From NCBI RefSeq assembly GCF_013177675.1, contig NZ_CP042652.1:2666001-2730000 (forward strand): DNA of 64,000 nt, in the 5' to 3' direction. Positions 43,772 through 55,051 of the stretch are shown in pieces; position 1 is the first letter of the stretch, and each line of letters starts with the position of its first letter. The notes beneath the pieces are model-generated. The model did not search any database, was not told the DNA's origin, and was given only the letters and a program-made list of their open reading frames with translations. Made by a program: the position numbers and the translations under genes. Source of the DNA: Arcobacter acticola. GTDB lineage: Bacteria; Campylobacterota; Campylobacteria; Campylobacterales; Arcobacteraceae.

Positions 43772-44419
43772 ATGATCAAGAAAACCTTTCTACTTTTACC
43801 TGTAGTGTTGCTATTTACAGCATGTAGTAATAAAGATGTTCAAGTGAACTCTAATGAAGTTAGACCAAATGAAATAACTCTTTCATATAGTGAATATAAA
43901 AACTTGTATGAATCAAAAAATCAAAAAGTAAAAAACAAGCCTATTGCTAAATATGAGCCTATCATCACTCCAGAAGAGTACAAAAAGCTTGTACTGACAG
44001 AAGATAAAGAAGAAATTACTGATACAAAAATAAGTAAAGTAGATGAAACACCTATAAAAAAACAAGCTTTTACAGAGTTTTATAATGAATGGAAAAATGT
44101 AAAATATAAAATGGGTGGGATATCAAAAACTGGGATAGATTGTTCAGCATTTACTCAAAAAATTTATAAAGATAAATTTGGTATAGAGTTATCAAGAACT
44201 ACAAGAACACAGGTTAATGAAGGCGTAGAAGTAGCAAGATCAGAACTTCAGCCAGGTGACTTAGTTTTCTTTAAAACAGGGAAAACAGATAGACATGTTG
44301 GTATTTATGTTGGGAATAATAAATTTTTACACTCATCAATAAAAGGTGTTAAATATACAAGCCTTGATAAACCTTTTTATAAAAAGAACTACTGGACATC
44401 TAGAAGAATTATTGATTAA
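43772..44419 (+). CDS. NlpC/P60-family lipoprotein 3
   Basis: The 215-residue paralog: lipobox FTAC (Cys ~19), a longer linker with EITLSYSEYKNLYESKN and PEEYKKLVL, then GIDCSAFTQKIY (nucleophile), DRHVGIYVGNNKFLHSS and a C-terminus close to the others (KKNYWTSRRIID versus AKNYWKAQRIIN). All three catalytic positions are kept. SD AAGGAG. Confidence 0.9.
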   Translation: MIKKTFLLLPVVLLFTACSNKDVQVNSNEVRPNEITLSYSEYKNLYESKNQKVKNKPIAKYEPIITPEEYKKLVLTEDKEEITDTKISKVDETPIKKQAFTEFYNEWKNVKYKMGGISKTGIDCSAFTQKIYKDKFGIELSRTTRTQVNEGVEVARSELQPGDLVFFKTGKTDRHVGIYVGNNKFLHSSIKGVKYTSLDKPFYKKNYWTSRRIID

Positions 44420-44734
44420 TTCTTCTAAAATCTAAAAGAATCAAACTACTCAAGAGGCTTTTAAAGTCTCTTTCTAAAAAACTTCATACTACTGCAATTA
44501 AAAATAAACCATATATATCTATATTTAAATGTTAAAGAATACTCTAAAGAGTTCAATTACTTAAATATTAAAAATAAACATAAAAAGAAGATGAAAAATG
44601 TGGGGAAAGTTTAGTAAAAAATAAGGTAAACGCAAGTAATTTGTAATTTAGGAAGCAGAAAGGATACAAATGAAATACGCTAGGCCTTATTTGAAATAAT
44701 TTTACAAAAGTTATATGATAATTGTATGATTTTC
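44420..44734. other. 315-base gap after lipoprotein 3
   Basis: Mostly unexplained A/T-rich DNA. It holds a 10-bp hairpin across the stop codon of lipoprotein 3 (44401-44427) and a terminator-like hairpin at 44452-44475. Beyond that I see no SD-preceded ORF longer than ~10 codons, no tRNA fold and no clear repeat. Short words such as GGGGAAAG suggest a degraded sequence, but nothing can be identified. Confidence 0.5.
44452..44475 (+). terminator. Terminator after the NlpC/P60 operon
   Basis: Ten-bp stem (44452-44461 with 44463-44472, one G-U pair) ending in TTTCT. Confidence 0.6.
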
Positions 44735-46021
44735 TTACATCAAAATGTAATTTGATAAAATAAATAAACAAAATGTACAAACTAAGTACATTTTTATTGC
44801 ATAAAATATATTTAATTTTAGTATTTCTTTTGCATCATAATTATATCTAGCCACAATTGTAAGATTTAAACCTGAAAATGGTGAAGTTGAAACAGTAGTT
44901 GACCAAGCCATTAAAAAAGTAATAGCCAATAATGTATGGTTTACTCCACTTAAAAAGTCTCCGATTACTGCGATTGTAATAATTGGATGAATACCAACAA
45001 ATCCTAATATAATAAAAATTGCTAATAAAATTGAGGCTACGAACCAATCGAATTCTTTAAAGGGAACTTGGAAGTTTAATCCTAAAAGGATAGAACCGAC
45101 CAAAATACCAAACATACCAGCAACTAAAAATAAAGATAATTCCGTCTTCATTTTTGGTAGTTCTTCTAAAATATGATTTTTTAATTTTATTTTAGATTTT
45201 AAATAACTATATTTAACTGGTATAACAATAATTGTTAATACAAATGAAAATAGTGATATCAAAATTATGACTTTTATCTCAGGGAAAAATGTATGAGTAA
45301 GTAAAACAAAAGAAGCTAAGATTATAGGCAGATAAATAGTATCAAAAGAAATTGGATAACCTCTAAATTCAATTAAATTAAATTTTTTATCTTTTTTTAC
45401 TTCTAAATATGTAATTAAAAACCCAATTAAAGCCAAAACAATACCATTTAAAACTATAGTTAAGGTATTTAATTTTGGTGCATAAGTAATAGCTGCTGCA
45501 AAAGCAACGAAAAAAGGTGACCAATAAGCATCACTTGCAAATGCTCTTGTAAGTAAAACTATTTGAGTATTTGTCAAAGATGCTTTTTTATACATTTTAT
45601 CTGCAACTAAAATAAGAGAAGATAGATTAATTACAGAACCAAAAAGATGAACGCCTAAATATGTTTTTAAAAATGAAGCTTCACCTTTTGGAAGTTCTTT
45701 TATTTTTGCTTTTTTAGGCGTTGCAATTAGCCTTAGAAAGCCAACTGCTATTAAAAGGGTAATTAGGTATTGATTTACAGTAAAAACCTTATAGAAGTCA
45801 ATTTTGTAATCATTTACAATACAAAGTAAAAAAGTTAAAAAACTTAATGCAAAAAGAGTATAAAGAAATTTTTTATTTTTTAAACTTGAAAACAATAAAA
45901 TAAAAGCAAACCATGAAAAAGAACCTGAAACTATTAATAAATCTTTTTGGAAAAAATATGAATATATACTAATTATAAATGATAGAAAGATTAATATTCC
46001 AGCAATATTTGATTTATTCAT
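44735..46021 (-). CDS. Multi-span membrane protein, possible ion/carboxylate transporter
   Basis: A 428-residue protein with about 11-12 predicted membrane spans and short loops. Two similar halves seem present, each with a helical hairpin containing small residues (VNLSSLILVADKMYKKASLT; MAWSTTVSTSPFSGLNLTIVAR), which resembles the anion-permease/ion transporter superfamily. I do not recognise the exact family. It starts the base next to the EamA gene stop, so the two are one operon. Confidence 0.55.
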   Translation of the reverse strand: MNKSNIAGILIFLSFIISIYSYFFQKDLLIVSGSFSWFAFILLFSSLKNKKFLYTLFALSFLTFLLCIVNDYKIDFYKVFTVNQYLITLLIAVGFLRLIATPKKAKIKELPKGEASFLKTYLGVHLFGSVINLSSLILVADKMYKKASLTNTQIVLLTRAFASDAYWSPFFVAFAAAITYAPKLNTLTIVLNGIVLALIGFLITYLEVKKDKKFNLIEFRGYPISFDTIYLPIILASFVLLTHTFFPEIKVIILISLFSFVLTIIVIPVKYSYLKSKIKLKNHILEELPKMKTELSLFLVAGMFGILVGSILLGLNFQVPFKEFDWFVASILLAIFIILGFVGIHPIITIAVIGDFLSGVNHTLLAITFLMAWSTTVSTSPFSGLNLTIVARYNYDAKEILKLNIFYAIKMYLVCTFCLFILSNYILM

Positions 46022-46906
46022 TTACTTAACTTTTTTAAAAAACATAGTTAAATATATTCCAATAGCTATTAGAACAATTCCCACTATATGATAAAATTCT
46101 AAAACTTCTCCTAAAAATATATAAGCCAAAATTGCTCCAAAAATAGGCATCAAGTGAGCAGATTGTCCAGCTTTATTAGCACCTATTTCAATAGTTGCCA
46201 TATTCCAAAAATAAAATGATAGTATTGAAGGGAATATTACTATATAAATAAGTGAATATAAAACTTCTTTATTTGATAAAAAACTAAACTCTAGGCTATA
46301 ACCTTGTAATATAAATGCAATATATAAAATCATTACACCAATAAAACTTGTAATTGTTAAAAAAGAAAAAGAGCTTAAGTCTTTTGGTTTAAATTTTAAT
46401 AGTACCGAATAAATTGCCCAATCAAGTGCAGCTAAAAGAATCCATAAATCACCTGGAGTAAAATTTAGTTCTAATATATGATTTATATCCCCTTTCAAAA
46501 TAAGATATAAAACACCTAATGTTGATAAAAGCACACCCAATATTTGTATTTTCGTAATTGCAATTCTAAATATAATACTTGAAATTAGTATTATAAAAAT
46601 TGGGGTACTTGAATTTATTAAAAGTGCATTTGTAGCACTTGTAGTTTGTAAGCCGTAATATAAAAAAGTATTAAAACCAGCAATTCCAAAGGCACCAAAA
46701 ACTACAAGAAGTAAAGAATCTTTTTTAAATCCTAATATTAAATCTTTGTAATTAATAAAAATATATGGAAGCAATAAAACCAAAACAAAAAACCATCTAT
46801 AAAATGATAATTGCATGGGCTCGATACTAGTTGATATATATCTACCTGTAATAAAATTTCCTGACCAAAATAAAACTGCTAAAACTAAAAATATATAATA
46901 TTTCAT
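46022..46906 (-). CDS. EamA-family (DMT) transporter
   Basis: A 294-residue protein with ten predicted membrane spans in two five-span repeats (first: FLVLAVLFWSGNFITGRYI; second: LWILLAALDWAIYSVLLKF), typical of EamA/RhaT drug/metabolite transporters. The signature SFYFWNMATIEIGANKAGQSAHLMPIFGAILAYIFLGE is in the second half. Substrate unknown. Adjacent to the transporter-like gene downstream, divergent from maf. Confidence 0.88.
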   Translation of the reverse strand: MKYYIFLVLAVLFWSGNFITGRYISTSIEPMQLSFYRWFFVLVLLLPYIFINYKDLILGFKKDSLLLVVFGAFGIAGFNTFLYYGLQTTSATNALLINSSTPIFIILISSIIFRIAITKIQILGVLLSTLGVLYLILKGDINHILELNFTPGDLWILLAALDWAIYSVLLKFKPKDLSSFSFLTITSFIGVMILYIAFILQGYSLEFSFLSNKEVLYSLIYIVIFPSILSFYFWNMATIEIGANKAGQSAHLMPIFGAILAYIFLGEVLEFYHIVGIVLIAIGIYLTMFFKKVK

Positions 46907-46999
46907 CTAATCTATTTTCTTCTTTACTAATAATTGATAATTTTTTTAAAAAGCAATTATATACAAATTGAGTATAATTCAAATAAAAAAAGGTATAAA

Positions 47000-47545
47000 T
47001 TGATTAGACTTGGTTCAAATTCACCAACACGTGCAATTATTCTTAAAAATTATGGAATTGATTTTATTCAAAATGGTGGTAATTTTGATGAAGACTCAAT
47101 TAAAACAATAAATCCAAAATCTTTTTGTTATGAAGCAACAAAGGGAAAATTTGAAGAACTATATAAAAAATATGGAATAGTTGATATGCCCCTACTTGTT
47201 GCTGATTCTGTTGTAACGTGTGAAGGAAAACTTTTACGAAAAGCAAAAGATTTGGCTGATGCTAAAAACATGCTAGAACTTCAAAGTGGAAATAAAACTT
47301 CTGTTATTACTTGTATGATTTATAAATCAAAAGAAAAAGAAATTATTGATATTTCAGTTACAACATATGAATTTTTACCTTTTGATAAAAAACATATGCA
47401 AGAGTATTTAGACTCAGGAGAATGCTTTGGAAAAGCAGGAGCTATTATGGTTGAAGGATTTTGTAAACCTTATATAAAAAATGTTATTGGATTTGAAAGC
47501 ACAGCCATGGGATTATGTGTAGAGAAATTAAAATTCTTTCTTTAA
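47000..47545 (+). CDS. maf: Maf-family nucleotide pyrophosphatase
   Basis: A 181-residue protein from TTG at 47000 (AAAAAGG upstream); MIRLGSNSPTRAIILKNYGI is the Maf opening (S-x-S-x-R). The long upstream extension from 46934 is A/T-rich and not family-like. It has LVADSVVTCEGKLL (catalytic Asp region) and GAIMVEGFCKPYIKNVIGFES (G-x-x-x-V-x-x-x-x-G pattern). Maf proteins are house-cleaning NTPases for non-canonical nucleotides. Confidence 0.9.
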   Translation: MIRLGSNSPTRAIILKNYGIDFIQNGGNFDEDSIKTINPKSFCYEATKGKFEELYKKYGIVDMPLLVADSVVTCEGKLLRKAKDLADAKNMLELQSGNKTSVITCMIYKSKEKEIIDISVTTYEFLPFDKKHMQEYLDSGECFGKAGAIMVEGFCKPYIKNVIGFESTAMGLCVEKLKFFL

Positions 47546-47575
47546 CATATAAGAAAAACTACGATTACAAAATAA

Positions 47576-48046
47576 CTAATTTAAAAGATTTTTTATTATT
47601 GTAATCATTCCTTGATGTAAATTATAAATAGACATTGGAAAATCTAAACTATCTTCATCTATTATATTAACTCTATTTGAAGATAGATAAGTTCCTAACT
47701 TTTCAAGATCGATATAACTATATTTAACATTATTGTAATCAGTTCTTACTAATTCATTTTTTTCGTTACTTTCTTGGATAATAAAAGCCAATGTTTTTAA
47801 ACAAACTAAATCACTCCATCTAAAAAAAAGTTCACTATCTATTGTATTTACAATTTGTCCTTCTGGATTAAATAGGATATTTTGTTCTTTTAAAGGTAGT
47901 AATACAGATAAAATAGCTTCAGTAAAAGGAATGATTTTTTCTTTCCAAAAATCGGGTTCTTCACTATTTTTTAGCTTATCTTCTAAAACTTTTATTATTT
48001 CTTCTTGTGAAGAATTTTGTAGTAATTTTGTAAAGTTATCATTCAT
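47576..48046 (-). CDS. Hypothetical protein coupled to dxs
   Basis: A 156-residue soluble, acidic, mostly helical protein starting MNDNFTKLLQNSSQEEIIKVLEDKL. No signal peptide, no Cys pairs, no motif I recognise. Its ATG overlaps the dxs stop by 1 base, so it is translationally coupled and last in the dxs operon. Function unknown. Confidence 0.75.
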   Translation of the reverse strand: MNDNFTKLLQNSSQEEIIKVLEDKLKNSEEPDFWKEKIIPFTEAILSVLLPLKEQNILFNPEGQIVNTIDSELFFRWSDLVCLKTLAFIIQESNEKNELVRTDYNNVKYSYIDLEKLGTYLSSNRVNIIDEDSLDFPMSIYNLHQGMITIIKNLLN

Positions 48047-49851
48047 TATTTCACCTTTAATACAAGTTGTTCTGGTAATAATTCTAGACTCTCTTCGATT
48101 ATTTTAGTATCACCATGCTCTATAAAATTATCTCTATACTCAAAACTTGTTACTTGGACATTTTTAATTTTTTCATCATTTAAAACTTCTAAAATTGCAC
48201 TTGCAACTCCACTTTGTTTTTGAGAATCAGAAAAAACATACCAATCATCATATTTTTTAGAAAGTTCAACTAAAGTATCTTTATCAATAGGTTTTACAAA
48301 TCTTAAATCCAAAATAGCTATATCATCATTATGTAAAGATTCAGTATCAATAGCTCGGCTAACCCCTGCTCCATATCCTATGAATAATTTGTTTGAACTA
48401 CCATCTTTTAAAAGTTCTGCTTTCCCTAGGGTAAATGCAGTGGAATCATATTCAAGCTCTTTAAAGGCTCCTCTTGGATATCTAATTGCACATGGAGATG
48501 TTAAAGTATAGGCGAACTCTAAACCTTCCACCAAAGTTTTATTATCTCGAGGAGCAAATAAAATCATATTTGGAATAAATCTTAAAAATGAAATATCAAA
48601 TGCACCTTGATGTGTTTCTCCATCATTTCCAACAATTCCTGCTCTATCCATAGCAAAAACAACAGGAAGATTCATAATACAAACATCATGTATTATTTGA
48701 TCAAATCCTCTTTGAAGAAAAGTTGAATATATAGTGATAAATGGTTTAAATCCTTCTTTTGCCATAGCAGCCATTGAAGTAATAGCATGTTGTTCAGCAA
48801 TTGCCACATCCCAAAATCTATCTGGGAATTTATCCATAAGTTTATTTATACCCGTTCCACTTGGCATCGCAGCTGTTACTCCAACCACATTATCATATTT
48901 ACATGCAAGAGATGATAAAGCATCTGCAAATACAGCCGTTGCTGCTTTTGGTGCTTCTTTTTTTACAAATGCTCCATCTTCCACATTAAAAGGTCCAACT
49001 CCATGCCAATGTTCATGTTGACCTTCTGCAATTTTATAACCTTTACCTTTTACTGTTCTTGCATGTACAATAACAGGTTTATTCATTGCTTTTGCAATTT
49101 GTAAAGTATCAATTATTTCATCAATATCATGACCATCAATAGGACCTATATAATCAATCCCCATCTCTTCAAATAAAATACCAGGAGTAATAAGCTTTAA
49201 AGCTTCTTCCATTCTTTTTGCTATATAAGTTGTACCTTCTGGCATATTATTTTTAATAAATTTATCAACTTTTCCTTTAAACCCTTGATAATATTTTCCA
49301 GCTAGAATTTTTGAAAGATATTTAGAAATTGCTCCAATAGGTTTTGCAATTGACATCTCATTATCATTTAAAATAATTACAACAGGTAGTTTAATATCAC
49401 CTAGCTCATTTAACGCTTCATAAACCATTCCAGCAGTCATAGAACCATCACCAATCATAACAACTGGTACTCTATTTTCTTTTTTTAAAGCAATTGCCTT
49501 AGCAGCTCCCACAGCCAATGAAATAGAAGTTGAACTATGTCCAGCTACAAAATAATCTGCACTACTCTCATTTGGTTTTGTAAAACCACTAAGTCCACCA
49601 AATTGTCTTATGCTTTCAAACTCCTCCCAACGTCCTGTTAAAAGTTTGTGGGGATAACACTGATGAGATACATCAAAAATAAAAGGATCACTATATGCAT
49701 CAAATACATAATGCATACCAAGAGTTAATTCAACAGCCCCAAGTGTAGATGAAAAATGTCCACCCTTCCTTGATACCACATCAATAATTCTATCTCTTAT
49801 CTCTTGTGATAATGTTTCTAACTCTTTTAGTGATTTATCTTTTATTTCCAT
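48046..49851 (-). CDS. dxs: 1-deoxy-D-xylulose-5-phosphate synthase
   Basis: The 601-residue thiamine-diphosphate enzyme has the cofactor motif MIGDGSMTAGMVYEAL...LNDNEMSI, the His-rich start GHSSTSISLAVG, KGKGYKIAEGQHEHWHG, and the transketolase-like DRAGIVGNDGETHQGAFD. It makes deoxyxylulose phosphate from pyruvate and glyceraldehyde-3-phosphate for the MEP pathway. In a run with hisC upstream (12 bases). Confidence 0.97.
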   Translation of the reverse strand: MEIKDKSLKELETLSQEIRDRIIDVVSRKGGHFSSTLGAVELTLGMHYVFDAYSDPFIFDVSHQCYPHKLLTGRWEEFESIRQFGGLSGFTKPNESSADYFVAGHSSTSISLAVGAAKAIALKKENRVPVVMIGDGSMTAGMVYEALNELGDIKLPVVIILNDNEMSIAKPIGAISKYLSKILAGKYYQGFKGKVDKFIKNNMPEGTTYIAKRMEEALKLITPGILFEEMGIDYIGPIDGHDIDEIIDTLQIAKAMNKPVIVHARTVKGKGYKIAEGQHEHWHGVGPFNVEDGAFVKKEAPKAATAVFADALSSLACKYDNVVGVTAAMPSGTGINKLMDKFPDRFWDVAIAEQHAITSMAAMAKEGFKPFITIYSTFLQRGFDQIIHDVCIMNLPVVFAMDRAGIVGNDGETHQGAFDISFLRFIPNMILFAPRDNKTLVEGLEFAYTLTSPCAIRYPRGAFKELEYDSTAFTLGKAELLKDGSSNKLFIGYGAGVSRAIDTESLHNDDIAILDLRFVKPIDKDTLVELSKKYDDWYVFSDSQKQSGVASAILEVLNDEKIKNVQVTSFEYRDNFIEHGDTKIIEESLELLPEQLVLKVK

Positions 49852-49863
49852 TTCTTCAATACT

Positions 49864-50970
49864 TTATTTTAAATTTTCTAATACTTCGTCTAATTGTTCA
49901 AATACTTTTGTATTTTGCTCATTTCTTCCAATTGTAATTCTAATTGCATTTTGACCATAACCAGTTAAATCTCTTACAATTACTCCTCTTTCAAGAAGTT
50001 TTTGAGCAACTTCTTTTGAAACAAATTTATCAGCAAATTTAATTGTAATAAAATTTGTGTATGAAGGAATATATTCAAATCCTTTAGATTTTGCATACTC
50101 TTCATATCTTGTCATCTCTTCAAAGTTTTTTGCAATACACTCATTTACAAACTCTTCATCTTTAAGTGCTTCAATAGCAGCTGCAAGCGTTAAAGTTGTA
50201 ATATTAAATGGAGCTCTTAATTTATATAAAGTTTTTATAATATTAGCTTGAGCAATACCATAACCAACTCTCATTCCACCAAGAGCATAAGCTTTAGAAA
50301 ATGTTCCTAAATAGATTGTATTTGGGAATTTAGTTATTAAATCTTTAGCTACAATTCTTTTTTTCTCATCTTTAAAAGATGCATACTCTTGATAAGCTCC
50401 ATCAACTACAACTAATGTATTTGAATCTATTGTCTCTAAAAAAGCATAAACATCATCTTTATCTACACATTCACCTAATGGATTATTTGGTAAACATAAA
50501 AATATAACATCAGCTCCATGCTCTTTATATAATTTTGAAAACTGCTCAAGATTATGTTGATCATCTTCAGTTTTAATAATAGTTGCACCTGTTTGTTTTC
50601 CATAAATTTCATACATTGCAAATGTTGTTTTTGCCATTAAAATTTTTGAATCTTTTTCACATTTTGCATGTACACAAAATTCTAAAATTTGGTCACTTCC
50701 AGAGCCAATAATTACATTTGAACTTTCAACTTCAAATTTATTTGCTAATGCTTCTTTTAATTCATACATTGAATCATCAGGATAAACAAACATATTTTTT
50801 GCTAATTCTTGAATCTTTGCAGTAACTTTTGGACTTGTTCCATAAGGATTTTCATTTGAAGCTAATTTGATTACACTTTCAGGTTTTACACCATACTCTC
50901 TTACAACTAGTTCTATTGGTTTTCCAGCTTCATAAGTTGTAACATTTTCTAATACTTTATTAAATTGCAT
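49864..50970 (-). CDS. hisC: Histidinol-phosphate aminotransferase
   Basis: The 368-residue PLP enzyme has [42 protein letters not shown] and the PLP Lys in [20 protein letters not shown]. It could also transaminate aromatic precursors, which would fit its place just after pheA (9-base gap). Confidence 0.93.
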   Translation of the reverse strand: MQFNKVLENVTTYEAGKPIELVVREYGVKPESVIKLASNENPYGTSPKVTAKIQELAKNMFVYPDDSMYELKEALANKFEVESSNVIIGSGSDQILEFCVHAKCEKDSKILMAKTTFAMYEIYGKQTGATIIKTEDDQHNLEQFSKLYKEHGADVIFLCLPNNPLGECVDKDDVYAFLETIDSNTLVVVDGAYQEYASFKDEKKRIVAKDLITKFPNTIYLGTFSKAYALGGMRVGYGIAQANIIKTLYKLRAPFNITTLTLAAAIEALKDEEFVNECIAKNFEEMTRYEEYAKSKGFEYIPSYTNFITIKFADKFVSKEVAQKLLERGVIVRDLTGYGQNAIRITIGRNEQNTKVFEQLDEVLENLK

Positions 50971-50979
50971 CTTTATTTC

Positions 50980-52056
50980 CTAAATATCATTTATTTCTTT
51001 AACATACGATCCTAATACTTTAACACTATTTTTGTATTTTAGTAGGATATTTTTAACATTTTCATCATCTTTATGTCCATCAAAATCAATAAAGAAAATT
51101 GAATTTCCTTCAACAATATGTGATTTAATTTTTGTTAAATTTATTCCAGCATTATTAAAATCTGTTAAAAATTCAACTAATACACCTTGTCTATCTGGTA
51201 ATTTTACTAAAATTGATGTTTTATCATTTCCACTTTGAGCATTTTCAAAATCACTTATTATAAAGAATCTTGTTTTATTATTGTCTTTATCTTCAATATT
51301 TTCAAATAGAATAGGAAGATTATGTAACTTTGCCCCAACATGTGCACAAATAGCAGCAGTTTCAGGTTCACGTGCAGCTAGTTTCGCAGCTTTTGTTGTA
51401 GATTCAACTGGTATTTGTTCAACTTCATCAAGACCCATATTTGTTAAAAATTTTCTACACTGATCAAAAGCGATATCTTTTGAATATATTCTTTTTATAT
51501 CTTTTATTTTATCGCAAGTAGTTGCAAGTGTATGATGAATATCCAATACAACTTCAGCAATAATTTTTAAATTATATTCACTTAAACAAGTAATTGTATC
51601 AGTTACGATTCCATTTGATGAATTCTCAATAGGAATCACACCAAACTTTACTTTTTTAGTGTTAACTTCTCTAAAAACACCCTTTATAGAACTAACTGAA
51701 ATATATGAACTCATAGCTCCAAATCTTCCTTCAGCAGCCTGATGAGTAAAACTTCCTTCAGGTCCTAAATAAGCTATATTTTCAGGTAATTCAATATTTC
51801 TTGAAATTGCAAAAATCTCTAAGAATAGTGCTTCAATGGCACTTCTATTTAATAAACCATTATTTTCACTATTGATTTTTTCCAATCTATCAATAATAGC
51901 TTTTTCCCTTTCAGGTCTATATATTGCTCCACCACTTTTTGCTTTTAAAGCACCAACTTGATGAACAATATGCATTCTTTCGTTGATTAATTCCAAAAGT
52001 TTATTGTCAATATTATCAAGCTTATTTCTTAAGTCTAATAATCCCTCTTCACTCAT
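50980..52056 (-). CDS. pheA: Bifunctional chorismate mutase/prephenate dehydratase
   Basis: 358 residues in three parts: chorismate mutase helices (residues 1-~85, LRNKLDNIDNKLLELINERMHIVHQVG), prephenate dehydratase (~95-275, IAYLGPEGSFTHQAAEGRFG, ENSSNGIVTDT, DNKTRFFI), and a C-terminal ACT domain (TSILVKLPDRQGVLVEFLTDF) with NLTKIKSHI as the Phe-binding ESRP-like segment. It leads chorismate to phenylpyruvate. hisC downstream could do the final transamination. Confidence 0.96.
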   Translation of the reverse strand: MSEEGLLDLRNKLDNIDNKLLELINERMHIVHQVGALKAKSGGAIYRPEREKAIIDRLEKINSENNGLLNRSAIEALFLEIFAISRNIELPENIAYLGPEGSFTHQAAEGRFGAMSSYISVSSIKGVFREVNTKKVKFGVIPIENSSNGIVTDTITCLSEYNLKIIAEVVLDIHHTLATTCDKIKDIKRIYSKDIAFDQCRKFLTNMGLDEVEQIPVESTTKAAKLAAREPETAAICAHVGAKLHNLPILFENIEDKDNNKTRFFIISDFENAQSGNDKTSILVKLPDRQGVLVEFLTDFNNAGINLTKIKSHIVEGNSIFFIDFDGHKDDENVKNILLKYKNSVKVLGSYVKEINDI

Positions 52057-52076
52057 ATAAAACCTTTTAATATAAA

Positions 52077-53285
52077 TTATTTAATAAACTCTTCTTCTAA
52101 AGCAATTATATCTTCAAAAGTTTCTCTTTTTCTAATTAATCTATCATTTCCATTTTCAATTGCAATTTCAGCAACTCTTCCTCTTGTATTATAGTTACTA
52201 GCCATTGTAAATCCATAAGCACCAGCAGAATAAATAGCTACTAAATCATTATGTTCAGTTTTTGGTAATTCTACATTTTTAGCAAAAAAGTCACCACTTT
52301 CACAAACAGGACCTACAAGATTACAATCTGAAAACTCTTGATTGTCATTTAAAACTTCAATTTTATGATATGCATTATATAGAGATGGTCTAATTAAATC
52401 ATTCATAGCTCCATCAACAATAATAAATCTTTTGTTTCCATTAATTTTTTCATATAAAACTTTTGTTACAAAAGTTCCGCAGTTTCCAACTAAAAATCTT
52501 CCTGGTTCACAAATGATTGTAATATCTAAACCAAACATATTATCTAATACACTTTGTGCATACTCTTTTGTATCAATTAAAACTTCATCTTTATAAACAA
52601 TACCTAAACCACCACCAATATCCATAAATGATAATTCGATTTTTATAGCTTTTAAGTTTCTTACTAAATCAGCAACTATTTTAACAGACTCTTTAATTGG
52701 TTGTAATTGAGTTAATTGAGAACCAATATGACAGTGCATTCCAACAGGGTCTAAACTAGGTGAGTTTTTACATTGGATATACATTCTTTTTGCTGTATCA
52801 ATATCAACACCAAATTTATTTTCATGTAAACCAGTTGAAATATATGGATGAGTTTGAGGATCAATATTTGGATTTACTCTAATAGAAATTCTAGCAACCT
52901 TTCCAAGTTCAGCAGCAATAATTTCAACTCTATTTAACTCAGCGTCACTTTCAACATTTATCATTAAAATATCAAGTTCTAAAGCTTCTTTAATTTCTGA
53001 ATCAATCTTTCCAACCCCTGAAAAAATGATTTTATAAGGAGCAATACCAACTTTTAAAGCACGTTTTACTTCACCAATACTAACACAATCTGCACCTGCA
53101 CCAAGTTGTGCTAAATGCTTAATCACAGATAGATTTGAATTTGCTTTAACAGCATATGCAACAAGTGATTTTCTAGCTTTAAAAGCCCCTTTTAATTCCT
53201 CATATTGTTTTGTAATATGATCAAAATCATACACATAATAAGGTGTTTGATATTTATTTGCTAACTCTTTAAAATTTATACTCAT
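52077..53285 (-). CDS. lysA: Diaminopimelate decarboxylase
   Basis: The 402-residue PLP alanine-racemase-fold enzyme has the PLP lysine in VAYAVKANSNLSV, HCHIGSQLTQLQP, FMDIGGGLGI, EPGRFLVGN, and VGPVCESGDFFAKN with AYGFTMASNYN. It makes lysine from meso-diaminopimelate. The 138-bp inverted repeat lies ~100 bases upstream, between it and fabI. Confidence 0.97.
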   Translation of the reverse strand: MSINFKELANKYQTPYYVYDFDHITKQYEELKGAFKARKSLVAYAVKANSNLSVIKHLAQLGAGADCVSIGEVKRALKVGIAPYKIIFSGVGKIDSEIKEALELDILMINVESDAELNRVEIIAAELGKVARISIRVNPNIDPQTHPYISTGLHENKFGVDIDTAKRMYIQCKNSPSLDPVGMHCHIGSQLTQLQPIKESVKIVADLVRNLKAIKIELSFMDIGGGLGIVYKDEVLIDTKEYAQSVLDNMFGLDITIICEPGRFLVGNCGTFVTKVLYEKINGNKRFIIVDGAMNDLIRPSLYNAYHKIEVLNDNQEFSDCNLVGPVCESGDFFAKNVELPKTEHNDLVAIYSAGAYGFTMASNYNTRGRVAEIAIENGNDRLIRKRETFEDIIALEEEFIK

Positions 53286-53383
53286 TTTTATAATTGTCCT
53301 ATTTTTAAAATCTTAATTTAAAATTTCATTAAATTTAAAAGTAAAATCTTTTTAATTAAAAAATCACACTAAAACTAAAAAAA

Positions 53384-55047
<1,664 letters not shown>

Positions 55048-55051
<4 letters not shown>

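Noticed and set aside
44568-44780. 70-codon minus-strand frame in the gap after the NlpC/P60 genes.
   Set aside because: Composition is what A/T-rich noncoding DNA gives (Phe/Tyr/Leu-rich), there is no SD, and it overlaps the end of the transporter-like gene.
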